This document shows, one piece after another, positions 1-10,175 of a DNA stretch of 64,000 nt. Below the pieces are notes generated by a model. That model saw only the letters and a list, made by a program, of their open reading frames with translations. It was not told the origin of the DNA and searched no databases. Origin of the DNA: Candolleomyces eurysporus (Eukaryota; Basidiomycota; Agaricomycetes; Agaricales; Psathyrellaceae); NCBI GenBank assembly GCA_027579435.1, contig JANBPK010001068.1, forward strand, positions 1 to 64,000, given 5' to 3'. Numbering within the stretch: the stretch's first letter is position 1; each line of letters starts with the position of its first letter. Position numbers and translations under genes: made by a program.

Positions 1-787
1 AAGGAGAGCCAGAGATCGAGCCAGGGAACTGAAATTAAGGAGGCAGCCGCCGCCNGCCGACGCCGATCGAGGGAGAAAGCAGACTTGGGGGACAGAACGA
101 AGAACACGACGATAGCTTCCAATCCCGCCAGTCCTAGCGCCATGCATGGTGTCATCGTCCCCGGCCGAACTTATACCATGTACAACAAACACCACCATTC
201 CTACTACGCGACTCTTCACCATAACGAAGAAGACGGTGAGTACCTACCGCTGAAAATTTTGTGCATAGTCTGACAAAAGAATATTCTAGTTACCATGGAA
301 CACCGATTGCGCCAAGGAGGTGTTCGTCAGCAGGTGAGTCACTGTCAAAGGAAACTCCCGCTGGGCGTCGTCTCACCGGCTTAAGTGGATATTCCGCCAC
401 GCACCCAGTGCTCAGGCGGATAATACGTTGTCATGGATAATACAATCAGTAAGCAGTGGCAAGTATTTGTGCGCCGGAGAGCAAGGCAAGATCAAGGCGT
501 CCAAAACTTCGACTCCAACTTCATGGTGCATTCGTCATGTCCAAGGGTACGACTTACAATTCCGGTGAGCTATAAGCGTCAGATACCTCCTCCGTCTTCT
601 GACCACGCCTGTGATTCCAACCTGTCAATTTTGACCTTATAGAATTCACCCCCACAATAAGTCTCCCGAAGACAAAGAGCGGGTCATTTCGGTCAGTTGG
701 TCATTTTTCAGACGTGGAGAGGCGATCAAAGTGTATTCACCGCGCGGCAAAACGGATGAAATTTGGGTCATGGAGGAGTGTAATTGA
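1..787 (+). CDS. 3' part of a P-loop GTPase/coiled-coil gene, cut by the window edge
   Basis: Only the C-terminal part lies inside the window. Exons read as 1-235, 290-333, 386-564 and 643-787, with GTGAG donors and CTAG/ATAG acceptors. They encode the end of the coiled coil, the conserved HGVIV..Y.MYN..H..YYATL block and the lectin-like tail ending in IWVMEECN. Base by base it matches the last 800 bp of the complete gene at 7447-10175 (position 1 corresponds to 9373), with few differences and an intact frame. One N lies at position 55. The G domain should lie to the left of the window, so whether the whole gene works cannot be judged. Confidence 0.8.
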
Positions 788-1705
788 TCGAGGCTCCAAT
801 GCGAATGTTTAGGGGCAAGATCCGTAGCGACGCCGTCCTCACGGCGCGGCCAGTCCCGCGACTCCTGGAGTTTTGCCAGATTATATTCGTGTAGTATTCA
901 ACAATTCCTAAGCACAGACTGAACGTGTATCCTTGTTGAGAAGCAGACGTCGTGATTCACCCATGGACTTGAGGTTGAGATAACGAGATCCAGCCAATAT
1001 CGAGGTTGTGTATACCAGTCGCTAGAGTGTCGTTATTCGGCGATCAGAAGGAGTTGCTTGTGCGATAAGCTTGATCATACAAGCTTTGCCTTGCTTCGCT
1101 ACGGCAGTAGGATCCAGGTATGAGGCTCTGGTTTGTTTGCTCCAATGTTGACTGGCTTCGAATATGACAAAATCCATTGATTCTGAGGACTCAGTTCGGT
1201 TTCTGAGTTGCTCGAGGTACTATGCATCGTGATTTAGACCAAACTGCCCCAACTCTCATTCTCTATTGTAAGGTATCGCTAAAACGGTAAGCTCGAAAGC
1301 TGCACACCGACTAAAATTCAAGTATTTCTTACTACGCCAATGGATGAAATTAAAGAGAGTGGCATTGCCTTCAGCTAGCCTCTCGGCGCCTTCTCTGTGA
1401 CTTCCGAAAGCCGGCATCGCAATGGCCAGATACCGTTAGCACATGCCATTTATGCACTCAGACCGGGGTCTGTAATAATACGCTTGCAGGCTCACTGACT
1501 GACATTGTTTTCAAGGCTAAGCCATGAGCACAGTAAACATTAGGCCCTTCCTAGGATACTGAGGGAAAATTGGGAACAATTATCGGTATCACAGAATGCA
1601 GAACGGGCCAAGTTGGAAAGAGGTCCAAGGGGCAGCTGCCAAGACATAAACAGAAGTAAACTGATTGAGGACCTATCTTTCAAGATACTTAGGGATAGGA
1701 CCAAC
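788..1705. other. Intergenic part of the duplication
   Basis: No convincing gene. The stretch is the counterpart of 10176-11101, and a third diverged copy of part of it occurs near 3290-3450. Both good copies have short minus-strand open frames, but these shift between copies, so I do not call them genes. Confidence 0.5.
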
Positions 1706-2171
1706 ATGGCTTCAATAGAAATATCTGTAATATCTAACATCAGCCACTCTGCAGCTAGTAAATCCTCGGAAGATTTTGGTCGAAGGGCTAGAACAGCCAT
1801 CAATATCCCAGTCATTCCAGAGGTTCATGTGCAAGTCTCGGATGAGCGTACGTCGACAGCTCTCGCGGAAATACATGTCGCCAAAGCACAAGTCTCTTTC
1901 CCTCTCCGAATGAAGTGCAATCGGCCTCCCATCCTTCAGGTAAGGGCAATTGATCTGGCATGTGACGGATTGGGGTTGTAAATGTTTGCAGGACGATTGG
2001 TCGCTTTGCATAACCTCCAGATTATCTGTGACTGAAAATGCTCTAGGAGCAAGGTGGGCCTCGGACATTCGAGAATTTGCTGGACAAGGAAGATGGGAAT
2101 TACCGACGGCCTTCATTCTGCCGCCACCATCAGTCCGACCAACTCCGTCAAAGCCACTGTGCTCAACTTGA
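1706..2171 (+). CDS. Small unknown two-exon protein, copy 1
   Basis: Exon 1 is 1706-1939 (78 codons from ATG) and exon 2 is 1992-2171, joined in phase 0 across a 52-nt GTAAGG..TTTGCAG intron. I do not recognise the product. It has alternating hydrophobic residues that suggest beta strands and a conserved stretch around NRPPILQ-DDWSLCITSRLSVTE. Compared with copy 2 (11102-11633), a 7-bp difference soon after the DIREF codons shifts the frame, so the two C-termini are unrelated. One copy is therefore probably damaged, and copy 2 has the more protein-like tail. The upstream frame stays open for some 30 codons before the ATG, so the start is not certain. Confidence 0.4.
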
Positions 2172-2459
2172 ACTGCTCAATTCTGCTGGGACACCGCTCC
2201 AACATAGACATTGATGACTTGCTGTTTTGAAAGGTAGGTTTTTGCAAGCATCAGATCCAGAAGCAAGAATGATTCTGGGATAAGTGAGTAAAATTTAGCA
2301 GCAGAGACTAGAGCACGGCGGATAGGCCATATCCAATGTCTATGGGGGCAAACGAATGCATAGTCATAGTCATGATCATAAACTGCAAGTGTTAAGCCTG
2401 CTGCCTTAAGCACACTCGGCTAAATGCCTCGGCAATCACGATTCTGACGGCGCTGCAGA

Positions 2460-2962
2460 CACTGCAAGCAGAGATCAGTTTCGCAGAGTGTGACACAGGT
2501 CTAATACTGCGACTGACAGATTGACTTTCAGAGACCTGTTGCTCCCATGTACCTACCAATCACATGCTAATAACATGGGACCGTGTTTCGTCCATGGCAC
2601 TGCCGTGTTTCATGACAAAATAAACATTATGTTTTTCAGAGTGANAAACGAGGAGGCAATAGATGATAATTTAATTTGGGGAAAGCCGATTCAAAGGATC
2701 ATTGACAGGGCGGGAAGATAAATGATTTATTTTGCTACCAACAACAATTTAAATCACCGTCTATTGCCTCCTTGCTTTTGCTCTGAGAGACATAATGTTT
2801 ATTTTGTCATGAGACACGGCAGTGCAATGGACGCAACACAGTCCCATGTTATTAGCATGTGATCGGTAGGTACATGGGAGCAAAAGGTCTCCGAAAGTCA
2901 ATCTGTCAGTCACAGTGTCGGACCCATGTCACGGTCTGCGAAGCTGATCTCTTCTTGCAGTG
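2460..2962. mobile_element. Non-autonomous foldback/TIR element, CACTG...CAGTG termini
   Basis: A 503-bp element whose two halves are inverted copies of each other. The terminal inverted repeat begins CACTGCAAG(A/C)AGAGATCAG and extends with mismatches for roughly 190-215 bp per arm, leaving a short AT-rich centre around 2676-2750. Three-base direct repeats AGA flank it (2457-2459 and 2963-2965), as expected of CACTA (EnSpm/CMC) elements. No transposase is encoded, so any movement would need an enzyme from elsewhere. The related copy of this locus at 11846-11855 lacks the element. An N lies at 2644. Confidence 0.88.
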
Positions 2963-2983
2963 AGACGATCCTCGGCTCGGACG

Positions 2984-3218
2984 CGAAGTTCCGGTGAGCG
3001 TCAGCTATCTCCTCCGTCTTCCGACTATAGCTGTCATCCCAACTTTCCAACTCTGACTGGTTTCGATCTTAAGAATCCAAGTCTATAACGAGTCTCACTC
3101 AAACAACGGACCCGTCATTTCGGTCAGTTGGGGATTCTTCAAACGTGGAGAGGCCATCAAAATCTATGCATCGCAAGGCAAAACGGATGAGGTTTGGATC
3201 ATGGAGGGGTGTAATTAA
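2984..3218 (+). pseudogene. Orphan last exon of a GTPase gene
   Basis: Immediately right of the foldback element the sequence jumps into the end of a GTPase gene: the TTCCG/GTGAGC donor, the last intron, and a final exon ending in DEVWIMEGCN and TAA. No other exon is present beside it, so this is a truncated fragment. The join falls about 20 bp after the element, where similarity to 11853-11878 stops. Confidence 0.7.
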
Positions 3219-3522
3219 TCAAGGCTTCACTGTGAACGTCGAGGGGCGAGATCCGTAGCGACACTGCCTTCGCGGCACCGACTCCTGAAGTTTTGCCAGA
3301 CTGTATTTGTGTAGTACTCAGCAATTTCTAGGCATAAGCTGAACGTGTATCCTCTTTGAGAAGCAGAGTTCAAAATTCACCGATGAACTTGAGATTGAGG
3401 TGACGAGATCTGGCCAATACTGAGGTTGTGGACACCCACTAAGCGCTTTAGTGATGTTGTGCAGACGACGTTCGGAGATCAGCAGGAGTTGCTCGTGCGA
3501 TAAGGCTGAAGTCAGCAACCAA
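3219..3522. other. Diverged third copy of the duplicated intergenic DNA
   Basis: About 3290-3450 resembles 880-1045 and 10260-10420, including the stretch around ctgaacgtgtatcctc. No gene is seen. Confidence 0.5.
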
Positions 3523-3837
3523 CATGGCTTCAATATACTCCTAAAGATGTGTGTAACTTCTAAGGTCAGCAACTCTGCAGAGCAAACCCTCAGAAGGATC
3601 CAATCGACCATCGACATCACAGCCGCTCCAGAAGTTCTCTTTCTAAGTGAAGGGCAATCAGCCTCCCATTCACTTCAGGTAAAAGCAATTGATCTGGCAT
3701 GCGACGAGCTGGGGGTTTTAAACGGTTGCACAGCGACCAGTCGCTTTGTACAACTTCTTCGATACCCAGGTAGAAAAAACGCTCTGGGAGTGAAGTGGCC
3801 TCTCACATTTGAGACTTCGCTGAANGNCNTNNTNANC
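3523..3837 (+). pseudogene. Degenerate third copy of the small unknown gene
   Basis: It shares ATGGCTTCAATA and the later stretch around the exon 1 donor (CTTCAGGTAA.GCAATTGATCTGGCATG) with 1706-1980 and 11102-11377. A stop codon follows the fourth codon and the middle is deleted and shifted. It ends in a run of N bases (3825-3840). Confidence 0.6.
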
Positions 3838-3838
3838 G

Positions 3839-4428
3839 ANAAGACACAATTCTTACTACGCGACTGTTCACGAGGAGACGGAACACCGTGAGTACTTACC
3901 ACTGAAGCTGTTCGTGTAAGCTGACAGAGGAAAACTCCAGTCATCATGGAATCCCGATTGAGTGATGAATCCAGAGCTCGTCAGCAGGTGAGCCGTTGGC
4001 AACGGAAGCTCTACCCGGCACTCGACTCTAACTCGTAAAAGTGGATATTCAAGAGCCACAGCAACCGAGGTGACATGACGCTATGGACAATTCAATCAGC
4101 AAGCAACGGCAACTATTTGTGCGCCGAAGGTCCAGCGAGTGGACTCAAGGCATGCGAAGCTTCGTCTCCATCATTATGGCGCACCAGTAAAATCTCCGGT
4201 CGCCAATTCCGGTGAGCTTTAAGCGTCAGGCACCTCCTCCATCTTCTGACTGCGGCTGTGATTCCAACTGGTTTCGATCTTATAGAATTCATCTTGACAA
4301 TGGCTCGCCAGACTACGGAGAAAGGCTCGTCCTCGCGGTCTCTGAAGGACATGCCTCCAGTGGAGATATGATCGATATGTTCTCTCAGTTGGACGATCAG
4401 CGTGAGGTTTGGGTCATGGAGGAGTGAG
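3839..4428 (+). pseudogene. 3' fragment of a GTPase gene (C-terminal lectin-like module)
   Basis: Starting beside the N block, four exon pieces keep an open frame: ..HNSYYATVHEETEH, the 15-codon exon ending RARQQ, the WIFKSHS..WTIQSAS..YLCAEG exon, and the last exon ending REVWVMEE. Splice sites are intact. It is most like the tail of the broken gene at 17700-19892. The G domain and coiled coil are absent, so it is a truncated copy unless the N block hides an assembly join. Confidence 0.75.
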
Positions 4429-4989
4429 ACCGATCAAGGCCGCTTTTAACTTTCACCGTAGAACGACACCTGACTGGATAAGTATGGGTGTCGTAGTATG
4501 ATGGCAATAAATTCCAGAGAATGACACACCGCACATATCATGACCCTCGTCCTCGGCGACATAACGAGTAGGTTCTATAGCTTGATACTGCTTCGTGGAG
4601 GTTCTTGGAGCTAAGAGTCGACAATCCGTAAGCTGTGTGAGGGTCCAAACGCCCGCGACAATTTCTTTCATTTCGTCCAGGATCAGTGTGGCTACCGGAG
4701 GATTGCGTGTAAACCATGTCAATTCCAAGGGGCACTCAGAGGAGGTAACAGGACGGTCATAGGGATTCTTACCATTCATTCGGTTGAAGGGGTGTTGACA
4801 GGACGCTCCGGCGTCAAGACCAAGAAAATGCAGGTTTAGCATTGAATGGCGAGTGTCAACGATCTTGGTGGACTTCTATTATACCAGTGACGGCCCTGAC
4901 CGATGACCATATCTGCGCAAACCACAACATAAACGACCCCTAGGGTAAGGAGGAATTGAATCGAGCTCTGAGCCACTCTGCCTAACAGC
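4429..4989. other. Unresolved remnant downstream of the GTPase fragment
   Basis: The minus strand is open over 4453-4842 and shares short similarity (around the peptide TSSECP and a GL..G...PF segment) with minus-strand sequence at about 20090-20210. That suggests the 3' end of another duplicated gene. I do not recognise the family. Confidence 0.3.
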
Positions 4990-5278
4990 ACCCAACTGGC
5001 AACACCCCCTCCGCTCTGATAGTCTGGGCGGGATACAGGTAAGACTCTTATCATCATGGGGTGGTAGCTGGGACGGACACTGTGCAATTAGAGGTGAGAA
5101 CCCAGCCTCTAGGGTCTGCCCGGTCGCGGCTTGGATGTCCTTGTTTACACTGCCCAGGCCAAGGGCGATGTAAAATATTTAGGGGGAACAAGAAAAGAAT
5201 TACGAACGACGCGTTGAAAAGTTATGTATAACCGCTCAACTTTCTACCATCGTTCTACTGAATATCCAAGAAGGGCAT
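4990..5278 (-). pseudogene. Aldo/keto reductase pseudogene, 5' fragment
   Basis: On the minus strand the start MPF..IQ.ND, the first donor and pieces of exons 2 and 3 (GSGSVNK-like and the start of the DYRNE-like region) match the complete AKR gene at 20694-22021. Codons are lost and several frames are broken. Everything downstream of about exon 3 is missing. The upstream promoter region (5279-5600) is also recognisably the same as 22022-22400. Confidence 0.7.
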
Positions 5279-5690
5279 TTGTGGGCTTGGTGAAGTGGTG
5301 GGTTACTGGTAGACCGTGTCCTCGTCGTTATTGTATTGCGCAGGGGTTCTTACAAGATCTCGGTGATCTATACACCCTTTTGCTTGTCGAATAACTTGCG
5401 CAATTTTAGTACGACGTGCAATTGGCCTAACATTCAGGAAAGAGGCAATTCAAGGAAAGCCAGCCGAGTCTAACTTCATTGTAGACGCCACCCTTGGACT
5501 CAATACAGAGCACCCGCTGCTGAGGGTGCCCCTCGCGAGTATCGTTGACGTTTTCCCAGTGCTTGGCTATGATTTATTCTGAGGACTCTCTGGGGTGCGA
5601 TAATGAGTGGAGAAAAACAAGTTTGTTTGCAGTCTCTCGCTGGGTCGTGCACCTGACTGTTGAGTTTGTCTGTTGACACTGAGGACAGTG
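5279..5690. promoter_or_regulatory. Degenerate copy of the AKR upstream region
   Basis: It shares with 22022-22400 the blocks tttgtgggct, acccttttgcttg, gaaagaggcaattcaagga and gagcaccc. No gene is seen. It is the left half of what was probably a divergent AKR/membrane-protein promoter. Confidence 0.45.
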
Positions 5691-5890
5691 GAGGCCCGGA
5701 AAATACGCGGATTAGTGGCCGAATATTCATTGGTCAGAGGCCTGGAATTTCCGGCACTCAGGCATGGAAATCGTGTCCCAAAGGCCCTGAAATTTCGGGC
5801 TCAAAGTGCCGGAAAAAATGTCCCTTTCCGGCACTTGGGTGTGGAATTTCCGGCTCAACGGTAGGGAAAAATACCGCCTTGTCAAAATAT
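5690..5890. repeat. Cluster of AAGTGCCGGAAATTTC-type motifs, block 1
   Basis: The motif (A)AGTGCCGGAAATTTC and its complement recur several times here. A 12-bp perfect inverted repeat (5804-5815 with 5825-5836, 9-nt loop) can form a hairpin. A second block with the same motif lies at 6505-6612, and together they bracket the SINE-like sequence. Function is unknown. Confidence 0.65.
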
Positions 5891-6019
5891 TAAGTGAGGG
5901 GGAATGATATAGGGCGCTACTGCGAGTCAACATAGGCACTACAGTCAGGGTCTATTGAACAGCAGACTACGAAAGGCATACACTAAAGTAAGCATTTAGA
6001 AATAGCAATATGAATAGTT

Positions 6020-6091
6020 GGGATCTGACAGAATCGAACCGAGAACCTCTTCGAAGTGTAACGGTACTCTAACCGCTGAGCCACTTGTAGC
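6020..6091 (-). repeat. tRNA-derived SINE-like sequence
   Basis: On the minus strand the sequence has a good A box (TGGCTCAGCGG) and B box (GGTTCGATTC) at tRNA spacing over 72 nt. The acceptor, anticodon and T stems do not pair, so it is not a working tRNA. It is better read as the polymerase III promoter head of a SINE or a decayed tRNA. Body and tail limits cannot be set from one copy. Confidence 0.5.
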
Positions 6092-6504
6092 ATTTTAGGA
6101 GCGCCAATTGTGAAAATCTTGATAGGGTGTGAGTGAGCGCCTCTTCCATTGCCGGCCATGCCAGCCGTCGGACGGCTGGCGAGGCAGATACCTTGGCCAT
6201 GTAGTTACCTGGGCCACATTTGTAGCGCAGTCAGCCAGATTAAATCGCCATATTTACCTCTCTCGTACTGAACCCCGTCCTCACCAGCCTCAATTGCGTG
6301 TCAGTCTTAGGGTGAAGGTATACGGGACCAACACCAGTCGCTTTTCATGTCATATGCATCGAGCTGCCGTTTTTACTTGATTTAGGGACAGACTCGCATT
6401 CAATTCGCCAACGGCATCGGCTCAAGCCTCAAATTACAAGGGACCAGAATTTCAGCACCCATGTATTTTACGCTACTTAGGTGCGTATTTTCAGCAACCC
6501 GAAC

Positions 6505-6612
6505 CCAAGTGCCGGACTTTCTGGGGTGCCAGAAATTCAGGAGCCAAGATTTCCGGCACCTTGGGCCGGACATTTGGCCACTTCAGGCACTAGGTGCCGG
6601 AAAATCTGGCCC
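6505..6612. repeat. Cluster of AAGTGCCGGAAATTTC-type motifs, block 2
   Basis: Four or five imperfect copies of gtgccgg/ccggcac with flanking aaattc or gatttc, as in 5690-5890. It ends right where similarity to the membrane protein gene begins (about 6625). The 6092-6504 stretch between the blocks holds nothing I can identify. Confidence 0.6.
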
Positions 6613-6624
6613 TTCACTATCCGT

Positions 6625-7095
6625 AGTGTTGAGTTTGTCTGTCTCGCCTCTTTACTCGTCGCTGCCTGGTGCAAACCGTGCTCGATGTCGCTGACCACCA
6701 TGGCAGCAGCGACCACACGATTGCCGTCGTCGCTTCCAACAACAAATCAGGCTTCCAACCGCGTTCCCTCGCCCCGAGGTAGACGATCATCTCCCCCAGC
6801 TCAAAGGCCGTCCTCGGGGCCTCTCTCAGAAAGAATTGTCAGCTAAAGATTCACCTGCTCCCCGACGACTCCTAAAATTCCTTATCTGCCAAATGCTTCG
6901 TATTTTCGGAGCAGATGGGGTGCATGCTCGCACGATCCTTGCGCAAGGCCGATGTTCCAGAGATTCTGTGCAATACCTCTGCCAGAGCGAGGGGCGGGGA
7001 AAAGCGGAGCAACTTCATTAAGTCTCGCGTATAAGTCGAAACTGCCGCCGCTAGCTCCCTTCTTGCTATTCTCCATCTCCACGGTGTGTCGAGCA
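6625..7095 (+). pseudogene. Membrane protein pseudogene, copy M1
   Basis: It matches pieces of the complete gene at 22533-24471: the upstream stretch gtcgctgcctggtgca, the start MA..TT....V.SNN, then after a large internal deletion the region around the LARYLRKAEVPEVLCDTF codons and the following membrane segment. Frames are broken and the 3' half is absent. Confidence 0.75.
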
Positions 7096-7446
7096 CGCAA
7101 ATAGGCATGCATGTCCCAGATACGATAGAACCGATTCTACGGGTACTAAGTATGAGAAAGCATGAGGTGATGATCGTACAGATCTCCTTTCACTGTTCAC
7201 CAATCAATCTCCGAATGACAAAGGGCGTCCCACAGAGTTGAATCGACTCGATCATTTGCCTCGTTTGTGCAGCGAGGCTCATTTCCTGGTAGAGAGCACG
7301 TTTCGGGGACAACAGGTGACACCCTCGGCGCTTCATCTGATCGTTATATCAAGAGCAGCCTCGTGCGTAGTGCGACTTAAACGCTATCCGCTCCTATCTT
7401 TCTCTTCTCCGTAATCAGACCCCAGCTAAAAATCCATATCTGTACA
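7096..7446 (+). promoter_or_regulatory. Conserved GTPase-gene promoter (gene at 7447)
   Basis: A roughly 300-bp block repeated in front of the GTPase genes at 7447, 13276, 56305 and 61033. Conserved parts are gaggctcatttcc.ggta, gagcacgtttcggggacaac, aggtgacaccctcggcgctt and a TATA-like TTATATCAAGAGCA at about 7345, near -100. The repeated GGGAACAACAG/AGGTGAC core is the best candidate for a shared activator site. Confidence 0.6.
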
Positions 7447-10175
7447 ATGGCAGATAAATCCGTGGAATCGCCTAGCCCTCCAGACAAAGTACATTGATTT
7501 CACGTCACTGCGAATCATCACGATTAATACTTGATGTGGTTTACAGGATGTGCTCATTGCGTCAGTATCCTTCCCGCTCGTGACCGAATAGGCTCCATGG
7601 TTGCTCACTCACTTGATCGACTTTTATTACCAGCGTCATGGGCTTGACTGGGAGCGGGAAATCTAGTGTAGGTCTCCTCCTGTCATCTCCTTTCATCAGC
7701 AACTCAGACTACCTTATAATTGCCAATAGTTCATCAACCTAGCCACCCAATCGCCCAATAAACTCCAAGTCGGGCGCTCGATACAGTCATGTACAGATGT
7801 GGTTGTACGCGCGGACCCGTTCGATCTAGCCGGCCGTCGTATTGTCTTGTTCGATACTCCAGGTTTCGACAATACGAACAAGAGTGAAACTGAAATCCTG
7901 AGGCTCATCGCATTTGAACTGGAGAAAAAGTACGTGGTCATTCATACATGAACCTCTCGTCAGTTATCGATAAATATTAATTCCCTTCCTCCAGTTACCA
8001 TAAAGGTCAAACCCTCCACGGAATCATCTACGTTCACCGAATCTCCGACCTCCGTGCCGGCGGCCTCACCAAAACCAACTTTGGCATCTTCCGCAAGCTA
8101 TGCAAAGACTCCTCCCTCCGGAACGTCGTCATAATGACTAATATGTGGTCCCGCCTCACCACAGAAGAGGAAGGCCTTCGTCGAGTAGACGAGCTCATCG
8201 GCCTGGACGATTTCTTCAAACCCGCGATGGCTAAAGGCGCCGTGATGGTGCATCATAAGAAAGATACAGTGGATAGTGCGCATGGAATTCTACGTCGGAT
8301 CCTCCAGAACCATCCGATGGCGTTGTCAATTCAGAAAGAAATAGTCGACCAGCACAAGAGCATTACTGAAACAGGTGCAGGGATGGCTCTCGACGATAAG
8401 CTGGCGATACTCGCTCAGCAATACGAGCGAAAGCTGAAAGAGCAATTCGAGGCAGCCGAAGAGGCGAGACGCGAGAGAGACGAAGAGACGCGTCAGGAGC
8501 AGCTTGAAGAAGCCGAGAAGATTCGTAAATTGTTGGAGAAATTGGAAGAGGAGAGACGCGACCAAGCGAAGCAGTACCAGTTGCTCCAAGAGCAATTCGC
8601 CGCAGCTGAAATGAAACACGAGGAAGCTACTCGTGAGGCAGAAGAGAAATTCCAGAAAGAGGCCCGGGCAGCTGAAGATAGGTTACGCCAGCGTCTAGAC
8701 GCCGACGAACGACGTCGAGCGCAGGAGAGGGCGGACATGGAGGGAAGAATGGCAAACATTGCGACATCTTTCGATCGTCCTGGTCCCCGTCCTAGCGTCA
8801 GACATGGTGTAATCGTCTCCGGTCAGTCTTATGCCATGTTCAACCAGGAGCATGAAACCTATTACGCGACCCTTCACCTCGCTCAACAATACGAAAGAAA
8901 GCTGAAAGAGCAACTCGAGGCGGCGGAAGAGGCGAGGCGCGAGAGAGACGAAGAGACGAGGCAGGAGCAACTCGAAGAAGCCGAGCGAGTTCATCAACTG
9001 TTGGAGAAGTTGGAGGAGGATAAACACAATCAAGCGATGCAATACCAGTTGCTCCAACAGCAATTCGATGATACCAAAAGGAAGCGCGAGCGAGCTATCT
9101 GTGACACGGAAGGGGGAAGCCGGAGAGAGACCCAGGCAACTGAAACTGGGTGGCGCCAGGAGACAGAGGTTATTAAACGGAGCCAAGTGAGGGAATTGGG
9201 GGCCGCTGAACGACGCGCAATGGAGGAGGTAGTGGCCGCTGAACGACGCGCAATGGAGGAGGTAGTGGCCATGGAACGACGCGGAATGGAGGAGGTAGTG
9301 GCCACGGAACTACGCGGAATGGAGGAGACAGTGGCCGCTGGACGACCCCGAGCGAATAGGGAGGCCTTGTTGAAGGAGAGCCAGAGATCGAGCCAGGGAA
9401 CTGAAATTAAGGAGGCAGCCGCCGCCGGCCGACGCCGATCGAGGGAGAAAGCAGACTTGGGGGACAGAACGAAGAACACGACGATAGCTTCCAATCCCGC
9501 CAGTCCTAGCGCCATGCATGGTGTCATCGTCCCCGGCCGAACTTATACCATGTACAACAAACACCACCATTCCTACTACGCGACTCTTCACCATAACGAA
9601 GAAGACGGTGAGTACCTACCGCTGAAACTTTTGTACATAGTCTAACAAAAGAATATTCTAGTTACCATGGAACACCGATTGCGCCAAGGAGGCGTTCGTC
9701 AGCAGGTGAGTCACAGTCAAAGGAAACTCCCGCTGGGCGTCGTCTCACCAGCTCTTAATTCCCAAAGTGGATATTCCACCACGCACCCATTGCTCAGGCG
9801 GACAATACGTTGTCATGGACAATTCGATCAGTAAGCAGTGGCAAGTATTTGTGCGCCGGAGACGGAGAGCAAGGCAAGATCAAGGCGTACAAAACTTCGA
9901 CTCCAACTTTGTGGTGCATTCGTCATGTCAAGGGTCACGACTCCGAATTCCGGTGAGCTATAAGTGTCAGATACCTCCTCCGTCTTCTGACCACGCCTGT
10001 GATTCCAACTTGTCAATTTTGATCTTATAGGATTCATCCCCACAATGAGTCTCCCCAAGACAAAGAACCGGTCATTTCGGTCAGTTGGCTATTTTTCAGA
10101 CGTGGAGAGGCGATCAAAGTGTATTCACCGCACGGCAAAACGGATGAAATTTGGGTCATGGAGGAGTGTAATTGA
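7447..10175 (+). CDS. P-loop GTPase with duplicated coiled coil and lectin-like C-terminus (G1)
   Basis: Eight exons (7447-7488, 7547-7560, 7634-7667, 7730-7929, 7995-9607, 9662-9705, 9768-9952, 10031-10175) give 758 residues. The G domain has the P-loop GLTGSGKS, the switch motif LFDTPGFDNTNKSE and a TNMW motif in the place of NKxD. A long charged coiled coil follows. Uniquely here it occurs twice: after the first HGVIVSGQSY..YYATL block the sequence returns to AQQYERKLKEQ and repeats. The second coiled coil also carries tandem 11-12-residue repeats around ERRAMEEVV (about 9207-9340). The tail has beta-trefoil-like features (SSGKYLCAGD, IWVMEECN). Siblings are about 520 residues. GTP binding is inferred from motifs; the role is unknown. 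Confidence 0.85.

Larger units (their letters stand above)
1..2459. repeat. Segmental duplication, copy 1 (partner 9373-11848)
   Basis: From position 1 to the foldback element at 2460 the sequence is nearly collinear with 9373-11848. It covers the GTPase tail, about 0.9 kb of intergenic DNA and the small unknown gene. Differences are scattered substitutions and small indels. The two copies lie in direct orientation about 9.4 kb apart. The left boundary is beyond the window. Confidence 0.9.

Noticed and set aside
2521..2721. Coding gene inside the foldback element
   Set aside because: The open frame lies in the inverted arm and centre; no transposase motif, and its mirror arm has no matching frame.
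6020..6091. A working tRNA gene
   Set aside because: A and B boxes are good but acceptor, anticodon and T stems do not pair.
9207..9340. CRISPR-like array from the regular repeats
   Set aside because: Repeats are in-frame coding units without spacers, in a eukaryotic gene.
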